Below are positions 54,821 to 63,253 of a stretch of 64,000 nucleotides of DNA, piece after piece (the stretch's first letter is position 1; each line of letters begins with the position of its first letter). The position numbers and the translations under genes were made by a program. The notes under the pieces are model-generated. The model did no database searches. It was not told the DNA's origin and saw only the letters and a program-made list of their open reading frames with translations. Source of the stretch: Leptolyngbya iicbica LK (GTDB lineage Bacteria > Cyanobacteriota > Cyanobacteriia > Phormidesmidales > Phormidesmidaceae); assembly GCF_004212215.1 (NCBI RefSeq), contig NZ_QVFV01000003.1, forward strand, positions 379,969-443,968. Direction: 5' to 3'.

Positions 54821-55987
54821 CTACAGCCGCGCCTTGACAAAGGCTTCCAGGCGATTCATGCCTTCTTCAATCGTGGCCATGTCGGTGGCGTAGGAAATCC
54901 GCACTGTGCCGTCTTTGCCAAATGCTATCCCCGGAATCATGGCCACATGATGTTCCTTAAGCAGGGTTTCGCAAAATTCAATTGACGGCAGGTTCAGGCT
55001 GGCAATATCGACATATAAATAGAACGCTCCATTTGGTTTAGTCGCTTTAAGCCCCGCAATGCGATTCACCCGGTCAAAAATAAATGCGCGTCGTTCGGCA
55101 AATGCCAGGCGCATATTTTCGACACAATCTTGGGGGGAGGTCAGGGCCGCGATCGCCCCATACTGCGCAAACGTACAAACGTTGGACGTGCTTTGACCTT
55201 GCAAAATGCTCACAGCTTTGATCAGAGACTGTGGCCCCGCCAAATAGCCCACACGCCACCCCGTCATGGAATAAGCCTTGGCAAATCCGTTGCTAATGAT
55301 TGTCCGCTCAAATACTGCTGGACTGACCGCCCCAATGCTCAGGTGTTGGGTGTCGTCATACAAAATCTTTTCGTAGATTTCGTCAGACACCACATAAATG
55401 TCCGTCTCCAAAACCACTGTCGCCAACGCCCGAATTTCGGCTGGCGTGTAAACCGTGCCCGTTGGATTGGAAGGTGAATTAAGGACAAATAATTTGGTTT
55501 TATCCGTAATCGCTGCTCGCAATTGGGCAGGCGTAATCTTGTAGTCACTTTCTGGCGTGGTCGGCACAATAACTGGCGTGCCCCCCGCCAGCTTCACCAT
55601 CTCCGGATAGCTCACCCAATAAGGCGCGGGAATGATCACCTCGTCCCCCGGCTCGATCGCCACCATCATCAGTCCATAAAGCGAATGCTTGCCGCCGTTG
55701 GTAACAATAACGTTCTCCGCCTGGTAGTCGAGATGATTATCGGTTCGCAGTTTTTGGGCGATCGCTTCTCGCAGGGCCGGCTCCCCAGCGGCTGGACCGT
55801 ACCGGGTTTTGCCTTCGTCCAGAGCACGTTTAGCCGCCGCTTTAATATGAGTCGGAGTATCAAAATCCGGCTCCCCCGCACTAAAGCTGCAAACATCAAT
55901 CCCCGCAGCTTTCATGGCCTTGGCCTCTGCGGAAATTGCCAGGGTCATCGACGGGGTGACTTGCTGAATTCTGTTGGCCAATTCCAT
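54821..55987 (-). CDS. aspC: Aspartate aminotransferase (class I/II PLP)
   Basis: The 388-residue enzyme transfers amino groups between aspartate or related acids and 2-oxoglutarate. The PLP lysine is in [18 protein letters not shown]; the N-terminal [28 protein letters not shown] block and the substrate Arg in TVRISYATD fit the Igamma subgroup of thermophile/cyanobacterial aspartate/prephenate aminotransferases. ATG 55987 ([18 protein letters not shown]) is the right start; a TTG at 56020 adds 11 unlikely residues. Confidence 0.95.
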   Translation of the reverse strand: MELANRIQQVTPSMTLAISAEAKAMKAAGIDVCSFSAGEPDFDTPTHIKAAAKRALDEGKTRYGPAAGEPALREAIAQKLRTDNHLDYQAENVIVTNGGKHSLYGLMMVAIEPGDEVIIPAPYWVSYPEMVKLAGGTPVIVPTTPESDYKITPAQLRAAITDKTKLFVLNSPSNPTGTVYTPAEIRALATVVLETDIYVVSDEIYEKILYDDTQHLSIGAVSPAVFERTIISNGFAKAYSMTGWRVGYLAGPQSLIKAVSILQGQSTSNVCTFAQYGAIAALTSPQDCVENMRLAFAERRAFIFDRVNRIAGLKATKPNGAFYLYVDIASLNLPSIEFCETLLKEHHVAMIPGIAFGKDGTVRISYATDMATIEEGMNRLEAFVKARL

Positions 55988-56370
55988 GTCTGAATCCGTG
56001 TTCGGCTCGGTACTTAACAACGACGATTAGCTCTTAAGCGTAACCTGAATCACGGCTGGGTGCTGTCCCCACCAGCATTTCTTTGCCTGGGATAAAAAAC
56101 TCAATATTGGCGGGCGATCGCGGCGCCAAAACTCCGTGCGAGTGCAGCCACTAACGCTGCCCTGGTCGCCGCCAGACAAAAATTCGGCTCATTATTTTGT
56201 CATTGTTAAGACTAATGAAGTCAGCGCGTTCACCGGTTATGGAAATTCAGCGATCGCGGGGAAAAGTTGACGAAATCTGACAGTGCGTTATCGACTTTGG
56301 CAAATTGCGTCGGTAACCCCAGCATCGCAGTAAGATTAAAGGCGATCTGATCATCAACCCGCATTCCCGA
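55988..56370. other. Divergent promoter region aspC / HTH-protein gene
   Basis: No gene is seen. It should carry two promoters; no boxes or palindromes are clear except HIP1-type sites. Confidence 0.4.
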
Positions 56371-57435
56371 ATGGCACCACGCAAACTTTCTGACGCCGAT
56401 AAACGACAAATCACTAGCATTTATTGCCAACCGGGAGAAACGACCTCGACCTTAGCAAACAAGTTTGGCATCAGCAGCAGCACTGTCAGCCGGGTGTTGA
56501 AGCAAGTCCTCCCCGACGAGGAATATACCAAACTCATGAAATGGAAGCGGAGCGGTGAGCGAGGCAGTTTTCCACTCGCGAGTAGCCCCGTAGTGGAACA
56601 ACTGGAAGCTGAAACCAACACCTCGGAGACAGCCGAAGACACATCTTCAGAAGCGCCCGATTCCGCAGCACCGGCTGGTACCGATACGAATGCGGAAGAG
56701 GCCGACTCAGACTCACCAGAAGTTGCCGCCGACTCAGATACCGCGACTACCGCCACCAAAGAGCGCCCCATGCGGCGACGCCGACGGTCAACAGCAGCGA
56801 CGACTGACACCGAAGAGCCACAGCCAGAAACTGCCGCCACCTCCGATGCCTTAGCCGATGACTCAACTAAGGATGATTCAGCTGAAAATGCTGCAAAAAC
56901 CACCACGCCCAAACCCGTCCCAGCTCCCCGTCGAGTGATCGCCCCCCCTGTAAAAGCTGACGAAGATGAAGAGCAAGAAGTCGCCGCCTGGGTCTCTGAG
57001 GGGCTGGCCGACTCGGAAGACTATGACGAAGAAGCGGATGAAGACTGGGATGACGAAACTTGGGATGATGATGACGAGACCGACGAGGCCGAATCCTACA
57101 GCGTGCCTCGCGAAGCTGAGTTAACGATTCACTCGTTCGATAGCTTCTCGCTTACCAAGCCGTGCTATCTAGTCGTCGATCGCATGGCAGAGCTCATCAC
57201 CTGTCCACTCAAGGACTTCTCTGAGCTGGGGGTGATTCCCCCTGGAGAAGAGCAAGCCCGGACATTGCCAGTATTTGATAACCATCGGGTCGCCCGACGC
57301 TTTGCCCGACGCAACCAACGCATCATTAAAGTGCCGGATGGACTGATGCTGAATAAAACTCAGGGATACCTAGAAGCGAAAGGGATCACCCGAATTTTGT
57401 TCGAGGGAGAAGTCTACGCTTTGAGCCCCAATTAA
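56371..57435 (+). CDS. Helix-turn-helix protein with long acidic linker
   Basis: A 354-residue protein of unknown function. Residues about 5-45 form a Hin/homeodomain-like helix-turn-helix (KRQITSIYCQPGETTSTLAN, then FGISSSTVSRVLKQ). Residues about 70-250 are low-complexity, with long Asp/Glu tracts (EEADEDWDDETWDDDDETDE) and one basic patch (RPMRRRRRS). A conserved C-terminal domain (SLTKPCYLVVDRMAELITCP, then GLMLNKTQGYLEAKGITRILF) follows from about 260. I recall homologues in cyanobacteria only. It probably binds DNA; the linker may mediate condensation or mimic DNA. Confidence 0.8.
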   Translation: MAPRKLSDADKRQITSIYCQPGETTSTLANKFGISSSTVSRVLKQVLPDEEYTKLMKWKRSGERGSFPLASSPVVEQLEAETNTSETAEDTSSEAPDSAAPAGTDTNAEEADSDSPEVAADSDTATTATKERPMRRRRRSTAATTDTEEPQPETAATSDALADDSTKDDSAENAAKTTTPKPVPAPRRVIAPPVKADEDEEQEVAAWVSEGLADSEDYDEEADEDWDDETWDDDDETDEAESYSVPREAELTIHSFDSFSLTKPCYLVVDRMAELITCPLKDFSELGVIPPGEEQARTLPVFDNHRVARRFARRNQRIIKVPDGLMLNKTQGYLEAKGITRILFEGEVYALSPN

Positions 57436-57466
57436 ACCCGCACTGGGCAACAAGGCCCAAAATTCT

Positions 57467-57495
57467 GGGGTGCATGACACGATGTCATGCACCCC
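57467..57495 (+). terminator. Tight 13-bp hairpin downstream of the HTH-protein gene
   Basis: A perfect 13-bp stem GGGGTGCATGACA/TGTCATGCACCCC (57467-57479, 57483-57495) closes over a 3-base loop about 30 bp after the stop. No T run follows. Confidence 0.6.
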
Positions 57496-57660
57496 CAAAG
57501 GTTCACAGCAGGTATATTGTGCAAGACCTGTCCAGCTGCTTCATCTGCGTAGTCATCATCCCACGCAAAAATAATCACGCTGCAACAGGAAACTGCTGAG
57601 CAATCAGCAATCTATCCTGAAAGTTCTTGGCTAAAGTGGCGATCGCCGAGCCCAGCGAAG

Positions 57661-58026
57661 CTACCGATCAGACCAATCGTCTGCCTCTTCATCAGTGTCA
57701 AAGAGGGCTCCCATTAAGGAAGCATCCATCTCCATACGCTGTTCCATTTGCCGCAGAAAATATCCAGTCATCATGGCCGACGCCAGTAGACCCGCCAGAT
57801 TTTCTCGGTCAGTAGAGACTTGGACATTAAAGCCATCACCGGGCAATACCCCAATGAGACCTTGCACATTTTGCGAAATGATCTGCTTAATTTCGGGAGT
57901 GACCGCCTGGGCCACCCGACTCAATACCTCCGGCGACTGATGCTTGAGGTATTGCAGAAGCTGATTACCAGCTTCGTCATCGACATGCAGGCCTACAAAA
58001 TCAACGCGCTCAGGGTTAAATGTCAT
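57661..58026 (-). CDS. DUF760 protein
   Basis: The 121-residue protein matches the DUF760 pattern: GNQLLQYLKHQSPEVLSRVAQ, then EIKQIISQNVQGLIGVLPGD, then NLAGLLASAMMTGYFLRQME. The family occurs in cyanobacteria and plastids and has no established function; plant homologues have been linked to chloroplast protein turnover. The protein ends in an acidic tail. It is helical and soluble. It is transcribed alone on the minus strand. Confidence 0.88.
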   Translation of the reverse strand: MTFNPERVDFVGLHVDDEAGNQLLQYLKHQSPEVLSRVAQAVTPEIKQIISQNVQGLIGVLPGDGFNVQVSTDRENLAGLLASAMMTGYFLRQMEQRMEMDASLMGALFDTDEEADDWSDR

Positions 58027-58238
58027 GGAAATCCTGCTGTTCCTATCTCCTAAACCTTAGACCGCCTGACTAAATTATTCCAGTCGGTAATCTACACAAA
58101 CGCTGCAAAAGCCTTGACCAGCAAGGGATCACTGGCTTGACGGCCAACTTACAGCATCCGCCCGGTTTTGTGTTGTTCCACCTTAACAAATGATGGGCTG
58201 TTCGCTAGGGTGCTGCTCCGGTCTCTAGCAACTTGAGA

Positions 58239-58844
58239 TTAGGCCTCTGGTCCGGTCGCAGAAGATAGCGACTCAGCAGTTGCTTCCGACTCGGCTGGTG
58301 ATGGGGGCGCGCCATCAGGACTGTCATCAGCATCCCCATCAGCAGTGGACTTTTGAGCCTTGGCGACTGGTTGAGTAAAGGCGGGCAGGTCGTCAATTTC
58401 GAAGTGCTGGTGAAATTTATTAGTCACCTGTAGCCAAAACGAGCGGCCATCGGCTTGGCGACGTTTCCTCACGAAGCCCAGATTGACCAGTTCGTTAACG
58501 TGTTGATACGCGCCCGACCCCCGAATATCGATCAGGTCAGTCTGGGCGATGGGGCCTCGCAAGGCGATCGCGGCCAAGGTGCGCAGGGCCCCCACTCCCA
58601 AATCGAGGGGAATCAGCGTATCGACCAGATGGCGAAAGCCCGATTTCAATTGCAGGCAATAGCCATCTTTAGTCTCAATGATTTCCAGAGCACTCTCGCG
58701 GTGGGCGTACTCATTCATGAGGTCCATCAGCCCTTCTTCGGCCATCTCGCGATCGCACCCAGCATATTCCGCCAGGTTAGCGATATTGAGCGGCCGTCCC
58801 TTGAGATACAAAATTGCTTCGATGACGCTGGCCAGTTTAGGCAT
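58239..58844 (-). CDS. scpB: Segregation and condensation protein B
   Basis: ScpB is the winged-helix partner of ScpA and SMC in the bacterial condensin that organises and separates chromosomes. The 201 residues show two winged-helix repeats (SVIEAILYLKGRPLNIANLA, then VGALRTLAAIALRGPIAQTD) with IRGSGAYQHVNELVNLGFV. The C-terminal ~45 residues form an acidic Ser/Asp-rich tail. The gene starts eight bases after the ABC ATPase stop, so the two are co-transcribed. Confidence 0.93.
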   Translation of the reverse strand: MPKLASVIEAILYLKGRPLNIANLAEYAGCDREMAEEGLMDLMNEYAHRESALEIIETKDGYCLQLKSGFRHLVDTLIPLDLGVGALRTLAAIALRGPIAQTDLIDIRGSGAYQHVNELVNLGFVRKRRQADGRSFWLQVTNKFHQHFEIDDLPAFTQPVAKAQKSTADGDADDSPDGAPPSPAESEATAESLSSATGPEA

Positions 58845-58852
58845 GGCGACGT

Positions 58853-59704
58853 TTAATCCAGATTGCGACCAGTGAGCTCTACAAAGATATCTTCTAAATT
58901 CGATGGGCGCGTCATCATGCCAGTTTTGTCGGGCTGCTGCTCAAAATAGTCATTGGCTTCGGCCAGGGTGCCAAAAAACTGATAATCCCAGCGATCGCCC
59001 GTTTGCCGCATGAGAATGCCCTCACCATGCCGCTCGCGCAACTCAGCCAGCGTCCCCAAGGCAATGAGCTGCCCCTGATCCAAAATGCCAATGCGGTTGC
59101 ACAAAAACTCCACCTCTTCCATATAGTGGGTGGTCAGCAGCATCGTCATGCCTTGCTGATTCAGTGAACGAATAATTTCCCAGAGGCGGCGACGAGTCTG
59201 CGGATCGAGCCCCACCGTGGGCTCATCCAAAAACAAAATTTTGGGGTTATGTAAGAGCGCTCGGGCAATTTGCAGCCGTCGCTTCATGCCGCCAGATAGC
59301 GTCTTGACCTTGCTATCGCGGCGATCGCCCAGCTCCACAAACCCGAGCCATTCATCAATCCGCTTTTGCCGTTGCGGGTTGGGAATGTGGTGCATCCGCC
59401 CATGTAGCTCCATGTTTTCCCAAACCGTGAGATCACCATCCACACTGGTTTGTTGCAACACCACGCCAATCTGGCGTCGCACATCCATTGGGTCACGCCG
59501 CACGTCAAACCCTGCCACCACCAAATTGCCATCCGAAGGCTGAGTCAACGTCGTCAACATGCGAATCGTGGTGGACTTACCGGCTCCATTGGGGCCGAGC
59601 AACCCAAAACTTTCACCCGGCTGAATCGTCAGAGACAAGTCATTTACAACGTGCAAGCTGTTGTAAACCTTGTGCAAATTTTGAACGCAAACGGCAGCTG
59701 TCAT
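58853..59704 (-). CDS. ABC transporter ATP-binding protein (DrrA/NatA-like)
   Basis: A 283-residue ATPase for an ABC-2 type exporter. Walker A GLLGPNGAGKSTT, the Q-loop VLQQTS, the signature LSGGMKRRLQIARALL and Walker B KILFLDEPTVGLDP are all intact, followed by a DrrA-like C-terminal extension. I chose ATG 59704; a longer frame to 59878 adds 58 residues outside the family and overlaps the divergent gene's 5' end. The permease partner is not adjacent; scpB is directly downstream. The substrate is unknown. Confidence 0.92.
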   Translation of the reverse strand: MTAAVCVQNLHKVYNSLHVVNDLSLTIQPGESFGLLGPNGAGKSTTIRMLTTLTQPSDGNLVVAGFDVRRDPMDVRRQIGVVLQQTSVDGDLTVWENMELHGRMHHIPNPQRQKRIDEWLGFVELGDRRDSKVKTLSGGMKRRLQIARALLHNPKILFLDEPTVGLDPQTRRRLWEIIRSLNQQGMTMLLTTHYMEEVEFLCNRIGILDQGQLIALGTLAELRERHGEGILMRQTGDRWDYQFFGTLAEANDYFEQQPDKTGMMTRPSNLEDIFVELTGRNLD

Positions 59705-59839
59705 AGAGTAATCACTGGGCCGGAAAAGGATTGAAGTTAGTAATAGCCCACTGATTAAACGTATCAAACCCTTGGCAGATTTAGCGGATAATGACGCACT
59801 GCTGGCCAAATCTGCACATGAGTACAGATCTGAAGAAAT

Positions 59840-60175
59840 ATGCGCTGTCATCTCGAGTCGTCCGTGTTGCTCATCCACAAGGATGACGTCCCCCCTTACA
59901 AAAAGCAGGGTTCAGTAGTACGCAACAGCTACTTTTGGGCGCTGGAGTCGATCGCTGATACCGCCCGATTTGACCAACCGTGGGAATTTGAACAGTCCGT
60001 GTGGATTGCTCTATGCCGCCTGCTGACCTCGTTTGCCATGTCGGGTTACTTAGGCGATCGCGAAACCCTGCTCGAATTTCCGCCTGATGCTCAAATTCCA
60101 GATGAATTACGCGCCATGAGCACCTGGGCATCTGACCCTGATGATGAGCAAGAAACCGCTGAGCCAAATTATTAA
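59840..60175 (+). CDS. Small hypothetical protein (111 aa)
   Basis: The product is not recognised. The 111 residues contain FWALESIADTARFDQPWEFE and WIALCRLLTSFAMSGYLGDR, amphipathic helices without a membrane span, and end in an acidic tail. It probably is a soluble cyanobacterial protein. It starts at ATG 59840, divergent from the ABC ATPase by 135 bp, and is followed by a possible terminator hairpin at 60247. Confidence 0.6.
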   Translation: MRCHLESSVLLIHKDDVPPYKKQGSVVRNSYFWALESIADTARFDQPWEFEQSVWIALCRLLTSFAMSGYLGDRETLLEFPPDAQIPDELRAMSTWASDPDDEQETAEPNY

Positions 60176-60246
60176 GCTCAGCGTCAGCCCTCCAGCCCCA
60201 GGAAGTGATTGCCGCTAGCGCCGCCGATCGTCACCCAGGCCAACAG

Positions 60247-60268
60247 CCAGCCAGAGATGGCTGGTTTC
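60247..60268 (+). terminator. Short hairpin terminator
   Basis: A 7-bp perfect stem CCAGCCA/TGGCTGG (60247-60253, 60258-60264) with a GAGA loop is followed by TTTCTC. Confidence 0.5.
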
Positions 60269-60603
60269 TCACGTGGCAGAAAGTGGGAAGAGAAACAATA
60301 TTGGCTATTGGTCCGTCCTGCTGGCGTCATGCCTCCATCTCGTAGCCATTGACGCCACTAGCCTCTGTATTTTCCTCAGGAGAAAATTCCTAGCCCGAGG
60401 GAAATGCAAAGCGTATGTAAAATTCATGCTCTGATTATCAAGAAACAAAGAAGAAACCATACAAACCTGCCAATAATGGTTCGTGAGAACAAGGGTCGTT
60501 AAAATTATTTGAGGATCTACGTATTTCTCCCAGTTTGCGTTCTCTTGACTGCCAGAGTTTGTGCCTACGCTCTGTGTTGAGCGCCCTCTTACCATCATTG
60601 TGT
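60269..60603. other. Gene-free stretch before the triple-repeat gene
   Basis: A minus-strand frame at 60305-60763 overlaps the next gene's start and has no coding character. Nothing else was seen. Confidence 0.4.
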
Positions 60604-61677
60604 ATGTCAGAAAATCGCCATCCAGAGCTTGAAGGTCACCAGTCTGAGCCCCTGTACACCTTTGAGCTGACCAACCATCGCAAGGCATTTCGCAACCGAT
60701 TGCTGTGGACTCTTGTGGGCGTCGGCATCGGCATTGGCGGTATGTGGTTGGCATTGACGACAAACTTGTCAGGCTTGAAGCTGCAACCTGAGACCAGAGG
60801 AGCCTTATCTATCGAAGACCCTTTTGCCCAGGGGTCGCGTCAGGCGATGAGTGCAGCAGAGCTCACCCAAAGTGCCCAATACCGAGAAGAGTGGAGCCAA
60901 GTCGCCATTTTGTGGCAGCAAGCGCTGACCAAGATGGAATCGGTGCCCATGTCGCATCCCAGCTATGAGATTGCTCAGCAAAAGCAGGTGGAGTACGCGC
61001 GCAACTTACAGTACGCCCAAAGCAATATCGATTCCCGGGCACCCATCAATCCCAAAGCGCAGTCTTATTGGACGATTGGCTCTGATCGGGAATTGGTGAT
61101 TGCCTTACAGGGGATGCCCGCGCGAATGACGCAGTACGGCAATTCTTGTAAAGAGGTGCTGTATTACGGCGATAGTATTGTCGAGCTGAAGAATGGCTAT
61201 GTCGTTGATTTCAGTGATGCGGATGGCAATCTTAAAGTATTGGGTGATGGGCAAGTCGCGTTGTCATTTCAGTCTTCGCCAGAACATTGGGCCATTGGTT
61301 CTTCCCAAGCGGAGGTGTTTCAGATTCAAGGAACCCCCACTCGCACCAGCACCTTTCAGAATGCGGTGACGTTGCACTATGGCAGCAGCATCGTGCAGTT
61401 GGAGGGCGATCGCGTGATTGGCTACACCAACGCCAACGGCAACCTCAAAGTGTCGATGATGCCGACGCCGGTTAACAGTTCAACAGCCGCCACATTTTGG
61501 CGCATTGGGGCCAATCGGGTTGATGTCTTACAGGCAGAGCAGCAAACGCCAACCGCCGTCAGTCGGCTGGACACCAACTGCAAGGAAGTCTTTAGTTTTG
61601 GCAATAGCACCGTGACGTTTCGCCAAGGGTTTGTCAGTGAATACATCAACCAAGGCAACGCCCTTAACTTGAGATAA
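60604..61677 (+). CDS. Membrane-anchored protein with three BamE/SmpA-like repeats
   Basis: The 357-residue protein has one membrane span (RLLWTLVGVGIGIGGMWLAL, about 32-52), a helical stretch, and then three tandem repeats of about 70 residues: YWTIGSDRELVIALQGMPAR, HWAIGSSQAEVFQIQGTPTR and FWRIGANRVDVLQAEQQTPT, each ending in a short beta-hairpin (YYGDSIVELKNGYVV-type) and GNLK-like turn. These resemble the SmpA/OmlA (BamE) repeat fold. The repeats face the periplasm or lumen. ATG 60604 gives the natural start; a frame to 60535 is less likely. Function is unknown. Confidence 0.75.
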   Translation: MSENRHPELEGHQSEPLYTFELTNHRKAFRNRLLWTLVGVGIGIGGMWLALTTNLSGLKLQPETRGALSIEDPFAQGSRQAMSAAELTQSAQYREEWSQVAILWQQALTKMESVPMSHPSYEIAQQKQVEYARNLQYAQSNIDSRAPINPKAQSYWTIGSDRELVIALQGMPARMTQYGNSCKEVLYYGDSIVELKNGYVVDFSDADGNLKVLGDGQVALSFQSSPEHWAIGSSQAEVFQIQGTPTRTSTFQNAVTLHYGSSIVQLEGDRVIGYTNANGNLKVSMMPTPVNSSTAATFWRIGANRVDVLQAEQQTPTAVSRLDTNCKEVFSFGNSTVTFRQGFVSEYINQGNALNLR

Positions 61678-61979
61678 GGGGGTCGGCAGGAACAACACAG
61701 CCTGATTGAGGACAGCCGACTGACGCCAGGTCAATTAACACTGATACTTTGCTTGGGCAGGCAGCCGATCAGCCGCCGCCAGGTTCGGCCAACCCGCGAT
61801 TTCTCAAACTACAAAATCTAGGGACGAATGACATTCGCCCTAGATAACCTGAAAAGACTAACAATCAGACAGCTGAGAGCTTGGCCTGCATCATGTTCTG
61901 GAGAGAAAGGCTACTCAATCAGGCAATAGAGGAAAAACGGGAGGGAGCGGAGCACCCGTCCCACATCTTCCCGAACTGA
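61678..61979. other. Gap with an imperfect hairpin between convergent genes
   Basis: An inverted repeat with one bulge (CTAGGG-a-CGAAT at 61818-61829 and ATTCG-CCCTAG at 61833-61843) could act as a terminator of the triple-repeat gene or ycf39. No other feature was seen. Confidence 0.4.
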
Positions 61980-62936
61980 CTAGAAGGGCAGTTTCTTCTT
62001 GCTGGCTTTTTCGCGATCGTAGTCGAGTTCGCGGAGCTTCTTCATAATGCGGCTGAAGTATTCGCCCAGGTACTCTTCGACGGTGGTAATTTCACCGGAG
62101 TCAATGTGAAAAGTTTCGTAAACCTCGTCCATCGGCGCAATAATCGCCTCCGACCCGACGACCACTTCGGTAAAGGCGAGGCGATCAGCGACATTCCAAC
62201 CCCATTGAAAATAAGTCAGAATTTTTTTGACCGTACGCAATAGCCCCAGTGGCATGCGAGAGACGCGCGCATCTTGCCCAGTCAAGCGCTCGCACAGTCG
62301 AATAATTTCGTTCGAGTCCCAGGCGCGACTGCCCGCCAAAGGAAAGCTGCGCTTCACCGTGTCGGGATTATCCAGCGCGGCGATCGCAAATCGGGCAATA
62401 TCCTGGGTGTTCATGTAGGCAATGGGGGCCGCTCCGTTCATCACCCAAATGCCCTGCTTCTCCAGAATGGGAATGGCGTATTGGCCGATCAACCCCTGTA
62501 AAAAGCCGCAGGGCTTCAGAATGGTGTAATCGAGGCCCGACTCTGCCAAGAATTTCTCCGTGCAGTGCTTGATATTCATCAACGGCACGTCAGGGTACTT
62601 CTCAGCCCCCAGGATGGAAATGAAGACGTAGCGATTCACCCCCGCTGCTTTGGCCGCCTTGATCAAATTGACTTTGCCATCCCAATCCACTTGGTCGATC
62701 GCATCCGTAGGCCGTGCTGTAGCCGCGTCAATGACGGCCTCCACCCCTTCTAAGGCTGGAGGTAGCGTCTGAGGCGCACAAAGATTGCCGCGCAGCAGCT
62801 GAGCCCCCCACTCTCGCAAAAAAGCGCCGCGCTGAAAGCTGCGAACCAAGCACTGCACCTCATGCCCTTCATCCAGCGCTCGGCGCACAATCTGTCTGCC
62901 CAGCGTGCCAGTGGCACCGACGACCAAAAGTTTCAT
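61980..62936 (-). CDS. ycf39: Ycf39-like NAD(P)-binding protein
   Basis: An atypical short-chain dehydrogenase (NmrA-like). The Rossmann motif KLLVVGATGTLGRQIVRRAL opens the protein, and SILGAEKYPDVPLMNIKHC, TILKPCGFLQGLIGQYAIP and the C-terminal KASKKKLPF match Ycf39. In cyanobacteria Ycf39 associates with high-light-inducible proteins and takes part in chlorophyll delivery to new D1 during photosystem II assembly. At 318 residues it is complete. It is on the minus strand downstream of petM, with about 90 bp between. Confidence 0.93.
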   Translation of the reverse strand: MKLLVVGATGTLGRQIVRRALDEGHEVQCLVRSFQRGAFLREWGAQLLRGNLCAPQTLPPALEGVEAVIDAATARPTDAIDQVDWDGKVNLIKAAKAAGVNRYVFISILGAEKYPDVPLMNIKHCTEKFLAESGLDYTILKPCGFLQGLIGQYAIPILEKQGIWVMNGAAPIAYMNTQDIARFAIAALDNPDTVKRSFPLAGSRAWDSNEIIRLCERLTGQDARVSRMPLGLLRTVKKILTYFQWGWNVADRLAFTEVVVGSEAIIAPMDEVYETFHIDSGEITTVEEYLGEYFSRIMKKLRELDYDREKASKKKLPF

Positions 62937-63026
62937 GAGAAATTAGAAACAAAAGTTTACGTTCTTCTAACCATAGCAGATGAACCCCAGGTGTCTGACG
63001 AATCGTCCCTGGGGTTTTGGGCAAAT

Positions 63027-63131
63027 CTACTCTTCACCGCCCTGCAGCTTCAGCATGACAAAGCCTAAGCCCAGACCCACCAAGGTCAAAACAAAGAGTA
63101 GAATACCCGTACTAAAAATTTCGCCGCCCAT
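63027..63131 (-). CDS. petM: Cytochrome b6f complex subunit VII (PetM)
   Basis: A 34-residue single-span thylakoid protein. It reads MGGEIFSTGILLFVLTLVG and ends FVMLKLQGGEE, the classical PetM tail. PetM is one of the small peripheral helices of the b6f complex and influences stability and electron-transfer balance. The start is ATG 63131 on the minus strand, and the stop is TAG at 63027-63029. The divergent recombinase gene begins 122 bp away. ycf39 follows downstream. Confidence 0.92.
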   Translation of the reverse strand: MGGEIFSTGILLFVLTLVGLGLGFVMLKLQGGEE

Positions 63132-63253
63132 GATGAATTTATCTCCTATGCTTAATTGCGTTTGATCATTGAAAACGCGGTGTTCGCACCGTTTATTCTA
63201 CAGTTTCGAGGTCTCACGTTTAGTCTTTGTGTCGCTGGTGCCGCTGGTGGAAT

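Noticed and set aside
57467-57495. Hairpin as a riboswitch or site-specific recombination site
   Set aside because: It is only a tight 13-bp stem with a 3-base loop just after a stop codon; a terminator-type or 3'-end role is simpler.
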